The notes under the pieces: generated by a model
Seen by the model: the letters and a program-made list of their open reading frames with translations, nothing else
The model's database searches: none
What the model was told of the DNA's origin: nothing
In this document: in pieces, positions 8,153 through 14,882 of the stretch
Numbering within the stretch: the first letter of the stretch is position 1
How the letters are laid out: each line of letters starts with the position of its first letter
Program-made: the position numbers and the translations under genes
Assembly (NCBI GenBank): GCA_902500695.1
Contig: CABVRQ010000083.1
Span: 1 to 16,224 of the forward strand
Length of the DNA: 16,224 nt
Origin: an uncultured Nitrospira sp.
GTDB taxonomy: Bacteria > Nitrospirota > Nitrospiria > Nitrospirales > UBA8639
Direction: 5' to 3'

Positions 8153-8722
8153 ATGAATCAGTCTTGTGGGCATCCGAGTCGTGCGCGTGCAATCGTCTTT
8201 TCTCTTTTCGTCATTTCGCTCCTATGGGGCGCATCCATGGGATCCGCCGAGGAGGCTCAGATTCCCTCCTCCTTAGCTCACGAAGAATTGAGCCAACCGG
8301 GGGAGGAAGGGGACATTAAGGGGCGAGGATTGCACAAAGTTCCCCGTGGCAAAAACCCAAGGGAGATTTTCGCGCCACGACAACCACAGCAACCCGAAGG
8401 AGGGCTACCCCCTCACCTGTGTCAGCAGATTACCCACATGTTGACCCAATGTCGCTGCGCCAACACAGCCGACTGCCAGGTATTGACTGGCCTTTGCCCT
8501 GGCGCCTGCCCGGCAGGAAGCCAGAACTGCCAATGCACGCCACTATTCCGAGGCACGCCTCCCACGCTGCCACCCAATTTGTGTGGGTTTCAAGTGCCCA
8601 CTGTTGTGACGCAATGCACCTGCACCAACCAGGCTGAATGCCAGTTGCTCTCACCCTTTTGCCCAGGTTCTTGTCCGGCTGGGAGCCAGAGCTGCGAATG
8701 TACACCGCTACAGAGACGGTAG
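8153..8722 (+). CDS. Secreted protein with N-type RG box and two 8-Cys modules
   Basis: 189 residues from ATG 8153, six bases after AAAGGAGG; an upstream in-frame ATG at 8123 is less likely. A signal peptide ends at GSA|EE (residue 32). An acidic linker leads to GDIKGRGL (R58-G59), the RG box, then a basic Pro/Gln segment. Two tandem repeats follow, at residues 90-128 and 144-183. Each has eight cysteines in the order C-x9/10-C-x-C-x5-C-x6-C-x3-C-x6-C-x-C and ends in CxCTPL. Key shared words are TQCxC, CPGxCPAGSQ and C(Q/E)CTPL. Single copies of a related module occur at 12620 and 13050. No known family recognised. All 16 module cysteines could pair, and the local DsbA-like protein is a candidate catalyst. 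Function unknown. Confidence 0.88.
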   Translation: MNQSCGHPSRARAIVFSLFVISLLWGASMGSAEEAQIPSSLAHEELSQPGEEGDIKGRGLHKVPRGKNPREIFAPRQPQQPEGGLPPHLCQQITHMLTQCRCANTADCQVLTGLCPGACPAGSQNCQCTPLFRGTPPTLPPNLCGFQVPTVVTQCTCTNQAECQLLSPFCPGSCPAGSQSCECTPLQRR

Positions 8723-9060
8723 AGAGGAAAAAATAGTTACCCCCTGTATGGCACCTCGCAATGCATGCAATGGTTCGATTGAAGGTGGAACGACATCTCC
8801 CGCGAGATGACCGAAACGCGGGAAGAGACGGTTGAGGAGGTGGTCAAGAATTCAAGGAGAGCACGCAAGGACAACCCGGATAATTCTCAAAAAACGATCC
8901 AGGATGGCATCACCATATTTGGAATAGTGCATCCATTCACCTTTGCCATTGGTTCTGATAACGCCAGAAGAGCCCCCAGCAACGCGATAACAGGATGAAC
9001 CTTTACATACTCACTTGCGACTCATAGGCAGATAGGCTTTTCAAAAAATAGGAGGACAAC
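8723..9060. other. Gene-free gap between two small secreted-protein genes
   Basis: No supported gene. A 63-codon frame at 8807-8998 has no ribosome site, signal peptide or recognisable domain. A six-base perfect stem-loop (CATCTC/GAGATG, loop CCGC, 8794-8809) overlaps its ATG but lacks a T-run. A weak promoter might lie around TTTACA near 9002, ahead of the gene at 9061, but the -10 match is poor. Confidence 0.4.
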
Positions 9061-9573
9061 ATGACAGTTCCGAGACCTACCTTACCTTACAGCAAAATCC
9101 CTTTGGGTGTTTCTGGAGTAATTCTACTTTTTGGCCTGCTCAACATCTTTGTGCCTTCAGATGTGTTGGCGGTGCCTAAGGGTCCGGGTGGACAAACCTG
9201 CAAGGCATCCGGGACGACCACTGTGAACGGGAAGGAAGAAGGAACCGGCAAGGATATGAAGTGCACGGCCGATTACTGCAAATACGACGAGTGCGAGACT
9301 GGCGGGCCCAATGTTGGAAAATGTTACGAAAAGACCGCCTATTCGAATGTCCGGGACTGCAAAGCTGCCGCGCGAACTCAACTCCCCAACAACCAGATCA
9401 CCCCCGGGCAAACGGCGCCGCTGATGCAAGGACAACCGAAACGGCTGCCCCAGGGTGCGCCAAGATTTCAAGGCGGAGCCATCATGCAGCGTGGCGTCGA
9501 AGGAGAGCAGCCGACTGAGACCCCTCTAGCGCCATCCGACAACACAGATCAGCCTACCGGGACAACAAAATAA
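9061..9573 (+). CDS. Secreted 6-Cys protein with C-type RG box
   Basis: 170 residues; ATG 9061 lies five bases after TAGGAGG. The hydrophobic segment (residues ~14-31) ends at VLA|VP. Six cysteines follow in the N-terminal half (GQTC, MKCTADYCKYDEC, GKCYEK, VRDCKA). A Gln/Pro-rich linker precedes AIMQRGVEGE (R144-G145), the C-type RG box. The box is followed by a 25-residue Thr/Pro/Asp tail. The same box and tail style occur at the C-termini of the proteins at 9600, 11089 and 12034. No family is recognised for the cysteine domain, and its spacing differs from the CC module of 11089 and 12034. It sits 26 bases before the protease gene and is probably co-transcribed with it. Confidence 0.87.
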   Translation: MTVPRPTLPYSKIPLGVSGVILLFGLLNIFVPSDVLAVPKGPGGQTCKASGTTTVNGKEEGTGKDMKCTADYCKYDECETGGPNVGKCYEKTAYSNVRDCKAAARTQLPNNQITPGQTAPLMQGQPKRLPQGAPRFQGGAIMQRGVEGEQPTETPLAPSDNTDQPTGTTK

Positions 9574-9599
9574 CCATCAGACAAGAAAAGGAGGAACTC

Positions 9600-11033
9600 A
9601 TGAAACGTTCACATACCTCATTTCCCAAACTGCTTTTCACAACCTGGGGTCTTGCCGCATGGGCACTCGTGGGAGGAATGGCACTCTCCCAGCCGACTGA
9701 TACGCCGTCCCCTTCTTCTGGCGTCCAGGAAGAAACAAGCTCCTCCAAAGATCAAGGAGATGTTATCGAACGCGGGCTCAATCGGCGGGAACTTCGAAAG
9801 CCATCACCCCCTGTGTCAGCGTCGCCAACTCCATCTTCAGGACCTACCGGACCATTGCCTGTGGTCGGCGGCACAAACGAGCCCGACTACAAATACCCCT
9901 GGGTCGTGCGGATGAACGGTTGCGGCGCTGTGGTGATCGATCCGCAATGGGTCCTGACCGCTGCCCATTGCGTGACGCCCAATATCGGGTTTAGCAAACT
10001 TACCTATACCCGGAGAGATTCGAAAGGTAACGTGCAAACAGAAACCCGCCCTCCCGACCCAAATGCCGGCCCTGCGAACAATCGCGGCGTATTCATCCAC
10101 CCGAGCTATGCACCCAGCCCGGACCAGGCTAACGACATTGCGCTGATCAAACTGGCACAGCCGTTCTCGGTCAACTTCGTTCTCCAAACAGTCGGGTTGC
10201 CAAGATTTCCGCGTAACCCGGGCCTCGTAGGAACTGTGGCATCTTACATCAGGCACGACGGAACGCCGGTGCCTCAGGGACAGGTGGCCATCTTCCGCGG
10301 TCCTATATCTGCGATCGATTCCCCCAGGAAAATCTTTGTGCCTGCCAATACAGCCGGCGCTTCGCTCTGTCCAGGCGATAGCGGGTCCGGGTTCGTGACG
10401 GTCGAGAATGGACGCGCCATTGTGCGCGGGGTTGCATCGCAAGGTAGTGTCTCCGACTGCATGACACCGTCGGGTGAAGCCGTTTTCACGGATGTCTTTG
10501 TGTTTCGCGATTGGATTCTGCAAACGATGGGGAAGAATGATGCCTCCCTGTCAGGCAACACCCGCGTCCGTTGGAGCGGCATGGCCGCGCGCGGTAAGCT
10601 GGTCATGGGCTGCAGCCACCCGAACACGCCGTATTTTGGCCCACTCAACGTGGTGGGTATCGAAGAAGGCGCCATGTGCGACGGAGGCCAGGCGCAGGGA
10701 ATCATATGCCAACTCGATTCCAATCAGGCCAGCACCCAATTCGGGCCGCCTCAGATCGTCGGGTTCACTATGCGAACGACTATGGCAAACGGTGCCACCC
10801 AGGTGACTCAGCTCCCGTTTGTGAGCAACCTCGCCCAGTTCTCCGGTCCCTTCCCCGCCGGCGCATCGCGTGAGTTCACGTGCCAGATCGGAAATGCCTT
10901 GCTCAACAATAACATCTCCAAATTCAACAACACGGCCGTTCTGAGCCGCGGAGTTGATGGCACACAATCCAACGATGAGCCGATCATTGAACAACCAAGC
11001 CCCTTTGACCCAGCCGGAAGAAGCACACCTTAA
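9600..11033 (+). CDS. Secreted chymotrypsin-fold (S1) serine protease with both RG boxes
   Basis: 477 residues; ATG 9600 follows AAGGAGG by five bases. A signal peptide ends near ALS|QP. A pro-segment includes GDVIERGL (R58-G59), the N-type RG box. The protease domain begins at VVGG (residue 88) and holds the triad His123 (TAAHC), Asp179 (NDIALIKL) and Ser261 (CPGDSGSG), with canonical cysteine pairs around the His and Ser. The residue six before Ser261 is Ser255, where trypsins have Asp, so Arg/Lys specificity is not predicted. Pro87, not Arg, precedes VVGG, so activation by a tryptic cut at that point is also not expected. Residues ~315-445 form an extra C-terminal domain with four cysteines, of unknown type. 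The end is AVLSRGVDG (R450-G451), the C-type RG box, with a 26-residue acidic/Pro tail. Family assignment is firm. Substrate unknown; neighbours are possible targets. Confidence 0.93.
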   Translation: MKRSHTSFPKLLFTTWGLAAWALVGGMALSQPTDTPSPSSGVQEETSSSKDQGDVIERGLNRRELRKPSPPVSASPTPSSGPTGPLPVVGGTNEPDYKYPWVVRMNGCGAVVIDPQWVLTAAHCVTPNIGFSKLTYTRRDSKGNVQTETRPPDPNAGPANNRGVFIHPSYAPSPDQANDIALIKLAQPFSVNFVLQTVGLPRFPRNPGLVGTVASYIRHDGTPVPQGQVAIFRGPISAIDSPRKIFVPANTAGASLCPGDSGSGFVTVENGRAIVRGVASQGSVSDCMTPSGEAVFTDVFVFRDWILQTMGKNDASLSGNTRVRWSGMAARGKLVMGCSHPNTPYFGPLNVVGIEEGAMCDGGQAQGIICQLDSNQASTQFGPPQIVGFTMRTTMANGATQVTQLPFVSNLAQFSGPFPAGASREFTCQIGNALLNNNISKFNNTAVLSRGVDGTQSNDEPIIEQPSPFDPAGRSTP

Positions 11034-11088
11034 TCGATTGATCGACGTAGCAAGAACACCACACAATTAACTTACACAGGAGGTCAAC

Positions 11089-11526
11089 ATGCGACTTACG
11101 CACACCATGACGGTTCTTGCACTCGGCATCGCGATCTGGGTATTCGGCTTGCCGCTCAATGCCCAGGCTAAACCCAAGGCCAAAGTCTTCGGGTGCACAA
11201 CGGCGGATCTCAACACGAATTTCGGATCATCCTGCGTGAGCCAAGCGGAGCAGGATATTATGCAGGGTCATTCATATATACACGTCCTTGTGTGCGAAGG
11301 TGGCCAGATGAAGTGCTGCACAATGAGCTCGACGAATCAAGTCCAAACTTGTCGAAGACCAGCCGGGTCTGCGGCGATGTCAGGTGGGCTCAAAGGCTTG
11401 AGCCAAGCACCGGTGCTAAAGCGCGGGTTCGAGGGAGAGAAGGAAGTTGGCGAGGAGACGCCGATTCCATCATGGCTGACGGAGTCCTGGCTAAAAGAGC
11501 ATGAAGGAGAAAAGCCGGCGAAATAA
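11089..11526 (+). CDS. Secreted 6-Cys CC-module protein with C-type RG box
   Basis: 145 residues; ATG 11089 follows AGGAGGT by four bases. A signal peptide ends at AQA|KP. The compact domain has the cysteine order C-x12-C-x~19-C-x6-CC-x10-C, with the centre MKCCTMSS. It resembles the protein at 12034 (MCCTKND). A linker leads to PVLKRGFEGE (R112-G113), the C-type RG box, followed by a 32-residue acidic tail with two Trp (SWLTESWLKEHEGE). That tail is more structured-looking and more strongly acidic than in its relatives. No family recognised. 55 bases separate it from the protease gene, consistent with one transcript. Confidence 0.86.
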   Translation: MRLTHTMTVLALGIAIWVFGLPLNAQAKPKAKVFGCTTADLNTNFGSSCVSQAEQDIMQGHSYIHVLVCEGGQMKCCTMSSTNQVQTCRRPAGSAAMSGGLKGLSQAPVLKRGFEGEKEVGEETPIPSWLTESWLKEHEGEKPAK

Positions 11527-11593
11527 TCAGGCGACGGGGCCGTATAACGGGAAGATCACCGGGCTATAGGGTGAGCACGCGAGTTTTCCTAAG

Positions 11594-11766
11594 GACGGAG
11601 GCACCACTTGCCGTCACCATCTTGAGTTAATCGAAAGACCGAGGAGAAGGGTTGGCGGCTGGATGGCCGGTATACGCTAGCCGCAGGGACGGAAGCCTAT
11701 GCCGAGGCGAGTAGTGCTAGTGGAACGGCCGGCACCGACGCCATGTATTTTGTCCGTGTGCCGTAA
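11594..11766 (+). pseudogene. Remnant of a second golvesin-like domain
   Basis: Bases 11653-11766 read WRLDGRYTLAAGTEAY, AEASSASGTAGTDAMYFVRVP and a TAA. This aligns with the C-terminal end of the golvesin domain at 7548-8059 in 26 of 37 positions, counted by eye, including the shared final FVRVP stop. The open frame begins after a stop at 11623-11625. Bases 11594-11622 (GCACCACTTGCCGTCACCAT region) still resemble 7866-7905, and about 18 bases present in the other copy are missing between them. No start or signal peptide remains. It is a dead 3' end of a former gene, lying between two related small secreted-protein genes. Confidence 0.82.
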
Positions 11767-12033
11767 CCGACAATTAGCAGAAACTAAATGGTGGTCATAC
11801 CAGAGGAGGCGCCCAACGGGGCCCTCATTACCACGTTGCCCCAAGAACGTCACGGAGCGAAATGTCACAGAAGAAATCGAAGTTTGCTCATCCATAAATG
11901 GGGCGGGGGAAAAACACGGCAGTCTGTCGCCCATCGTGTGGAGAAGGGAGGACACACCAACGGGTTTGATGTGACTAACAACCAACCAAACAAAGCGGGT
12001 TACGCTCAATCTTCAATGACCAGGAGGACAATA
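11767..12033. other. Gap upstream of the 12034 gene
   Basis: The frame of the next gene is open back to GTG 11788, but that extension is basic and unstructured and would place the signal peptide 82 residues in, so it is not counted as coding. I see no terminator or clear promoter. Confidence 0.4.
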
Positions 12034-12504
12034 ATGAAAAGCATGAAGCAAAGAATTCGGCAAATGAGTGTTGGGGGACTGCTGGTTTGGGGAGTGCTTG
12101 TCCTGTCCCCGGTTCAGGTGCAAGCGCTTCAAGCAATACATAATTCCGAGAAGTGCAAAGGTGGTGTTCCTGATGGAGCCTTCCATTGCTTGAACAAACC
12201 CGGGCAGTGGGTCGAGTGTATCCCCAGTGGAGACTATATGTGTTGCACCAAAAACGACCAAGGAGGGAAGGACTGTGAACAAATCGAGGCAAAGACCTCG
12301 AATCCTCTGGGGGGTGTGAAGGGGGTTCAGGGCAATGTACTTCAAAGTGAACCTACCAAAGCTCCACCGAAGACGTCCCGGGTCCCGAAGACTGGAGCAA
12401 AGGCCCCGATCATGCGGCGCGGCATCGAAGGCGACCAAACCAGTGAGCCTTTAACTGAGATTCCCACTGAATCCGCCCCTGTGCCGTCTGAAGGAGTTAA
12501 GTAA
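12034..12504 (+). CDS. Secreted 6-Cys CC-module protein with C-type RG box
   Basis: 156 residues. ATG 12034 is chosen because AGGAGG lies six bases upstream and a signal peptide follows at once (GLLVWGVLVLSPVQVQA|LQ). The cysteine domain is C-x10-C-x9-C-x7-CC-x9-C with centre YMCCTKND, the same plan as the protein at 11089. A long Lys/Pro/Thr-rich linker leads to PIMRRGIEGD (R129-G130), the C-type RG box, and a 26-residue Thr/Glu/Pro tail. It looks like a diverged paralogue of 11089: the Cys module and box are conserved, the linker is not. Function unknown. Confidence 0.88.
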   Translation: MKSMKQRIRQMSVGGLLVWGVLVLSPVQVQALQAIHNSEKCKGGVPDGAFHCLNKPGQWVECIPSGDYMCCTKNDQGGKDCEQIEAKTSNPLGGVKGVQGNVLQSEPTKAPPKTSRVPKTGAKAPIMRRGIEGDQTSEPLTEIPTESAPVPSEGVK

Positions 12505-12619
12505 TCGGGTGAAACGGAATCCCTGTAGGGTTGAGCGAAGCTAGAAGAACGAAACTGTCCCGAGACAATAGTGAAGATAGGTGCACAATGATTCATTCAC
12601 CACATAACGGGAGGGAATT

Positions 12620-13000
12620 ATGAAAAGACAGAATACATTCGTCGGATTGATTCATTCCACGATTCTCACTTTTGCGATCGGGTTCGGATCGGCAGCTTTT
12701 GTTTTGGCCAACGATCCAGCGGACACATCGCCGACGATGCAAGAAGAGCAGGGTACGTCGACCGACGCCGGAGAAGTGCAGGAACGGGGTATCAGCCGGA
12801 TGCCCTTTGGCGGAGCAACTGGAGGAAAGACCGGAGGAGTAATGGACCCAGTTGGGTTTTCGTGTGATGCCAAATCCCAAACTTGTACGTGCAAAAAATC
12901 TAAAACAGGAGACTGCAAGCTCATGAAGTCCATAGTCTGTAGCGGGACCCTCAACTGCCCAGGGTCATCACAAACCTGTACCTGCACAGCCATCAGGTAA
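12620..13000 (+). CDS. Secreted protein with N-type RG box and one 8-Cys module
   Basis: 126 residues; ATG 12620 follows GGGAGGG by four bases. A signal peptide ends near VLA|ND. An acidic Thr/Glu linker leads to GEVQERGI (R56-G57), the RG box, then a Gly-rich spacer. The 8-Cys module runs from C82 to C122: C-x6-C-x-C-x7-C-x7-C-x5-C-x6-C-x-C, ending SSQTCTCT. It is closest to the next gene (DCxxMK and SSQTCxCT shared), and more distant from the double module at 8153. No known family recognised. Probably a tandem duplicate of 13050. Confidence 0.87.
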   Translation: MKRQNTFVGLIHSTILTFAIGFGSAAFVLANDPADTSPTMQEEQGTSTDAGEVQERGISRMPFGGATGGKTGGVMDPVGFSCDAKSQTCTCKKSKTGDCKLMKSIVCSGTLNCPGSSQTCTCTAIR

Positions 13001-13049
13001 CACATCCCTGATTCATCCATCACGAAATTCAAGAAAGGAAGACTCTGCC

Positions 13050-13469
13050 ATGAAAGACATGAGGCCACAGGTTCAAAACCTGTTTCGGGTTTGCGCAGTA
13101 GCGGGTATGATTTTCGGATTCTCTCAACTCGCGAACGCGGCGGATGCTCCATCGGCTTCTGACACGTCAAGCCAAGAGGATGTGAAAACAGAATCTTCTT
13201 CTGATGACGTCACCGATCGAGGAGTCGGAACCTTTATTCCGCGCGCCGGCATGGGCATTGCGGTTCCTCCTGGAACCATTTCTCCACCAACGACCGTGCC
13301 GACAGGGTTTAAGTGCAGCCCCAACACTGGTCGTTGCAATTGCAGTGGTGCAACCGATTGTACATACATGAAGGATCTGATTAAGAGCAGTTGCGGAAAA
13401 ATCACCTGCACGGGTAGTGGGAGTTCACAAACCTGTAAATGTACAATAAACGGGGGGGGAACCAATTAG
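13050..13469 (+). CDS. Secreted protein with N-type RG box and one 8-Cys module
   Basis: 139 residues; ATG 13050 lies about eight bases after AAAGGAAG, a longer spacing than in its neighbours. A signal peptide ends at ANA|AD. A Ser/Asp/Glu-rich linker leads to DDVTDRGV (R57-G58), the RG box, then a Pro/Gly/Thr spacer. The 8-Cys module spans C89-C131: C-x6-C-x-C-x5-C-x10-C-x4-C-x8-C-x-C, ending SSQTCKCT, with a Gly-rich tail. It is a paralogue of 12620, 49 bases upstream, and the last gene of the plus-strand run. Function unknown. Confidence 0.87.
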   Translation: MKDMRPQVQNLFRVCAVAGMIFGFSQLANAADAPSASDTSSQEDVKTESSSDDVTDRGVGTFIPRAGMGIAVPPGTISPPTTVPTGFKCSPNTGRCNCSGATDCTYMKDLIKSSCGKITCTGSGSSQTCKCTINGGGTN

Positions 13470-13502
13470 CACAGGGCTACAAGACTTTTGGCCTATATGA
13501 CT

Positions 13503-13563
13503 GTCATGATCCGTCCATGACAAGATTTTGCTTACGCCGGGGGAAGAGACTATCTCCCCCGGC
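13503..13563. terminator. Two stem-loops ending the cluster (possible terminator)
   Basis: The first stem pairs GTCATG (13503-13508) with CATGAC (13516-13521) and is followed by the short T-rich GATTTTG. The second pairs GCCGGGGGA (13536-13544) with TCCCCCGGC (13555-13563), nine perfect GC-rich pairs around a ten-base loop. Neither has a full T-run. Their position between convergent genes, 34 bases after the last stop of the run, fits a termination region that may serve both strands. Confidence 0.5.
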
Positions 13564-13760
13564 ACCGGCAACATTTAGTTTAGTGATATTCATGCTTCAT
13601 TGCCATGCCCATTGACCTCCCCTAGAACGAGCCCCATCACAATCAGAAGACCCACTTCGCGAATCGTCTCCTAAGACCACCTGCGAAAAAAAATGTGGTG
13701 ATCCTCAAAAATTCAGACGTAAGCGGAAGGGGGGACTGCCAAGAAAGGCCATCCGACGAG

Positions 13761-14618
13761 TTATGAGGGGTGGGAATACCGATACAGAGTTTTGATGGAC
13801 TGAAGCCCATCTCTCCAACCAATTTTTTTCCCCTCCGCTTTACTTCTGGGTAAATAAGAAATCGGCACCTCCGTCACGCGCCAATTCTTCTGAGCCACTT
13901 TCAGTGTGAGCTCCAATTCCAAATCAAACCCAGATTCTTCGAGCGAGATATCTTTTAAGACTTCCTGTTTAAACACTTTGTACCCGGTCCATACATCCGT
14001 CAAGGATAAACCCGTTGCAGCGTTGGTTAACGCGGTGAAAATCTTGTTACCCAGATAGGAAACGATTGGCCAATTCCCTTTCCATGCCCCCAAAAACCGG
14101 GACCCGTAGACGACATCGGCCCGACCGGTTATCACTGGCTCCAACAGCCGATGATAATCCTCTGGACTATATTCCAAATCAGCGTCCTGCACGATGACGA
14201 TGCTCCCCCTGGCATGCAGAAATCCCGTTTTCAGGGCTGCGCCCTTCCCTTGATTGCGTTGGTGAGTCAGCACACGGACACGAGAACAATCAGCACCTGA
14301 TTCACCGAATGCTTTCTGGATTTCTTCTTCATCCGAAGGAACCTGACCGAATCGCTCGAGGAGCCATTCGCCAGTTCCATCTGTGGATCCATCATCCACA
14401 ATGATCAGTTCCTTTGAGATTTCCACATTTTGCACGCGGCCTACAATCGTCTCAATTGTTTTTCGCTCGTTGTATACGGGAATGACAATACTCACCATCT
14501 GATTTTTTTGACTTATTTTATTTTCCGGATTTTCCACGTCGATTTTGACTAAATAATTGGAGGAAAAGATTTCACGTAGCCTACCATGAACGTTCAGTAA
14601 ACCCTCTTCAAATATCAT
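13761..14618 (-). CDS. GT2 glycosyltransferase, polyprenol-phosphate mannosyltransferase (DPM1)-like
   Basis: 285 residues from ATG 14618. The alternative ATG 14498 (residue 41, MVSIVIPVYNE) starts right at the conserved domain, and neither start has a clear ribosome site. The GT-A fold motifs are in order: SIVIPVYNE (43-51), LIIVDDGSTDGT with D75-D76 for nucleotide binding, NQGKGAALKTGF (122-133), the metal-binding VQDADLEYS (D145-x-D147), VVYGSRF, DVWTGYKVFK and GFDLELELTLK. Such enzymes transfer a sugar from a nucleotide donor to a lipid phosphate carrier or other acceptor at the membrane. No C-terminal transmembrane helices follow, as in the soluble DPM1-type subset. The first 40 residues match nothing I know. 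The gene is convergent to the secretome cluster and probably unrelated to it. Confidence 0.9.
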   Translation of the reverse strand: MIFEEGLLNVHGRLREIFSSNYLVKIDVENPENKISQKNQMVSIVIPVYNERKTIETIVGRVQNVEISKELIIVDDGSTDGTGEWLLERFGQVPSDEEEIQKAFGESGADCSRVRVLTHQRNQGKGAALKTGFLHARGSIVIVQDADLEYSPEDYHRLLEPVITGRADVVYGSRFLGAWKGNWPIVSYLGNKIFTALTNAATGLSLTDVWTGYKVFKQEVLKDISLEESGFDLELELTLKVAQKNWRVTEVPISYLPRSKAEGKKIGWRDGLQSIKTLYRYSHPS

Positions 14619-14759
14619 TTTTGGGTGAAGTCCACCCCAATCGTGGTCTCTGATCTTTGCCTATGATATTTCTTGATCAAATGCCCCAGTGACCAACAGG
14701 AACAGACGGATATCACCCTTTTGTGAATGCTTTTCTCTTGGCAACACCAATCTTTGCCT

Positions 14760-14835
14760 TGTCTCAAACACATTTGCTGTCTCATCCTGTTTGTCTCATG
14801 ACACACCGCACGACACCGATTCCCATGAGACAAAC
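14760..14835. promoter_or_regulatory. TGTCTCA repeats with 12-base inverted repeat (candidate operator/enhancer)
   Basis: TGTCTCA occurs at 14760-14766, 14778-14784 and 14792-14798, and in reverse as TGAGACA at 14826-14832. The last two belong to a perfect inverted repeat, GTTTGTCTCATG (14789-14800) and CATGAGACAAAC (14824-14835), separated by 23 bases. The array lies ~50-125 bases before a sigma-54-type promoter, the normal place for an activator site of the NtrC class. It could instead serve the divergent glycosyltransferase gene, or fold as a hairpin in RNA. Confidence 0.6.
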
Positions 14836-14882
14836 TGGATAAAAACAGCTATATTTCAATGAGTTACAATACCACGCCATTC

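Noticed and set aside
7484..8173. Long minus-strand open frame (229 codons) opposite the golvesin gene
   Set aside because: It has no recognisable domain, ribosome site or signal peptide, and the plus strand shows a signal peptide and clear domain similarity in two frames.
8807..8998. 63-codon plus-strand frame in the 8723-9060 gap
   Set aside because: No ribosome site, no signal peptide unlike all its neighbours, and no box or cysteine module.
9837..10523. Minus-strand frame of 228 codons inside the protease gene
   Set aside because: Shadow of a gene with a full catalytic triad on the plus strand.
9600..11033. The local protease as the Arg-Gly processing enzyme for the RG boxes
   Set aside because: Ser255 occupies the position where trypsins have Asp, so Arg specificity is not predicted; kept only as an open possibility.
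8141..13445. Bacteriocin or RiPP precursor cluster
   Set aside because: The small proteins have Sec-type signal peptides and large cysteine domains, and no modification enzyme, dedicated ABC exporter or immunity gene is present.
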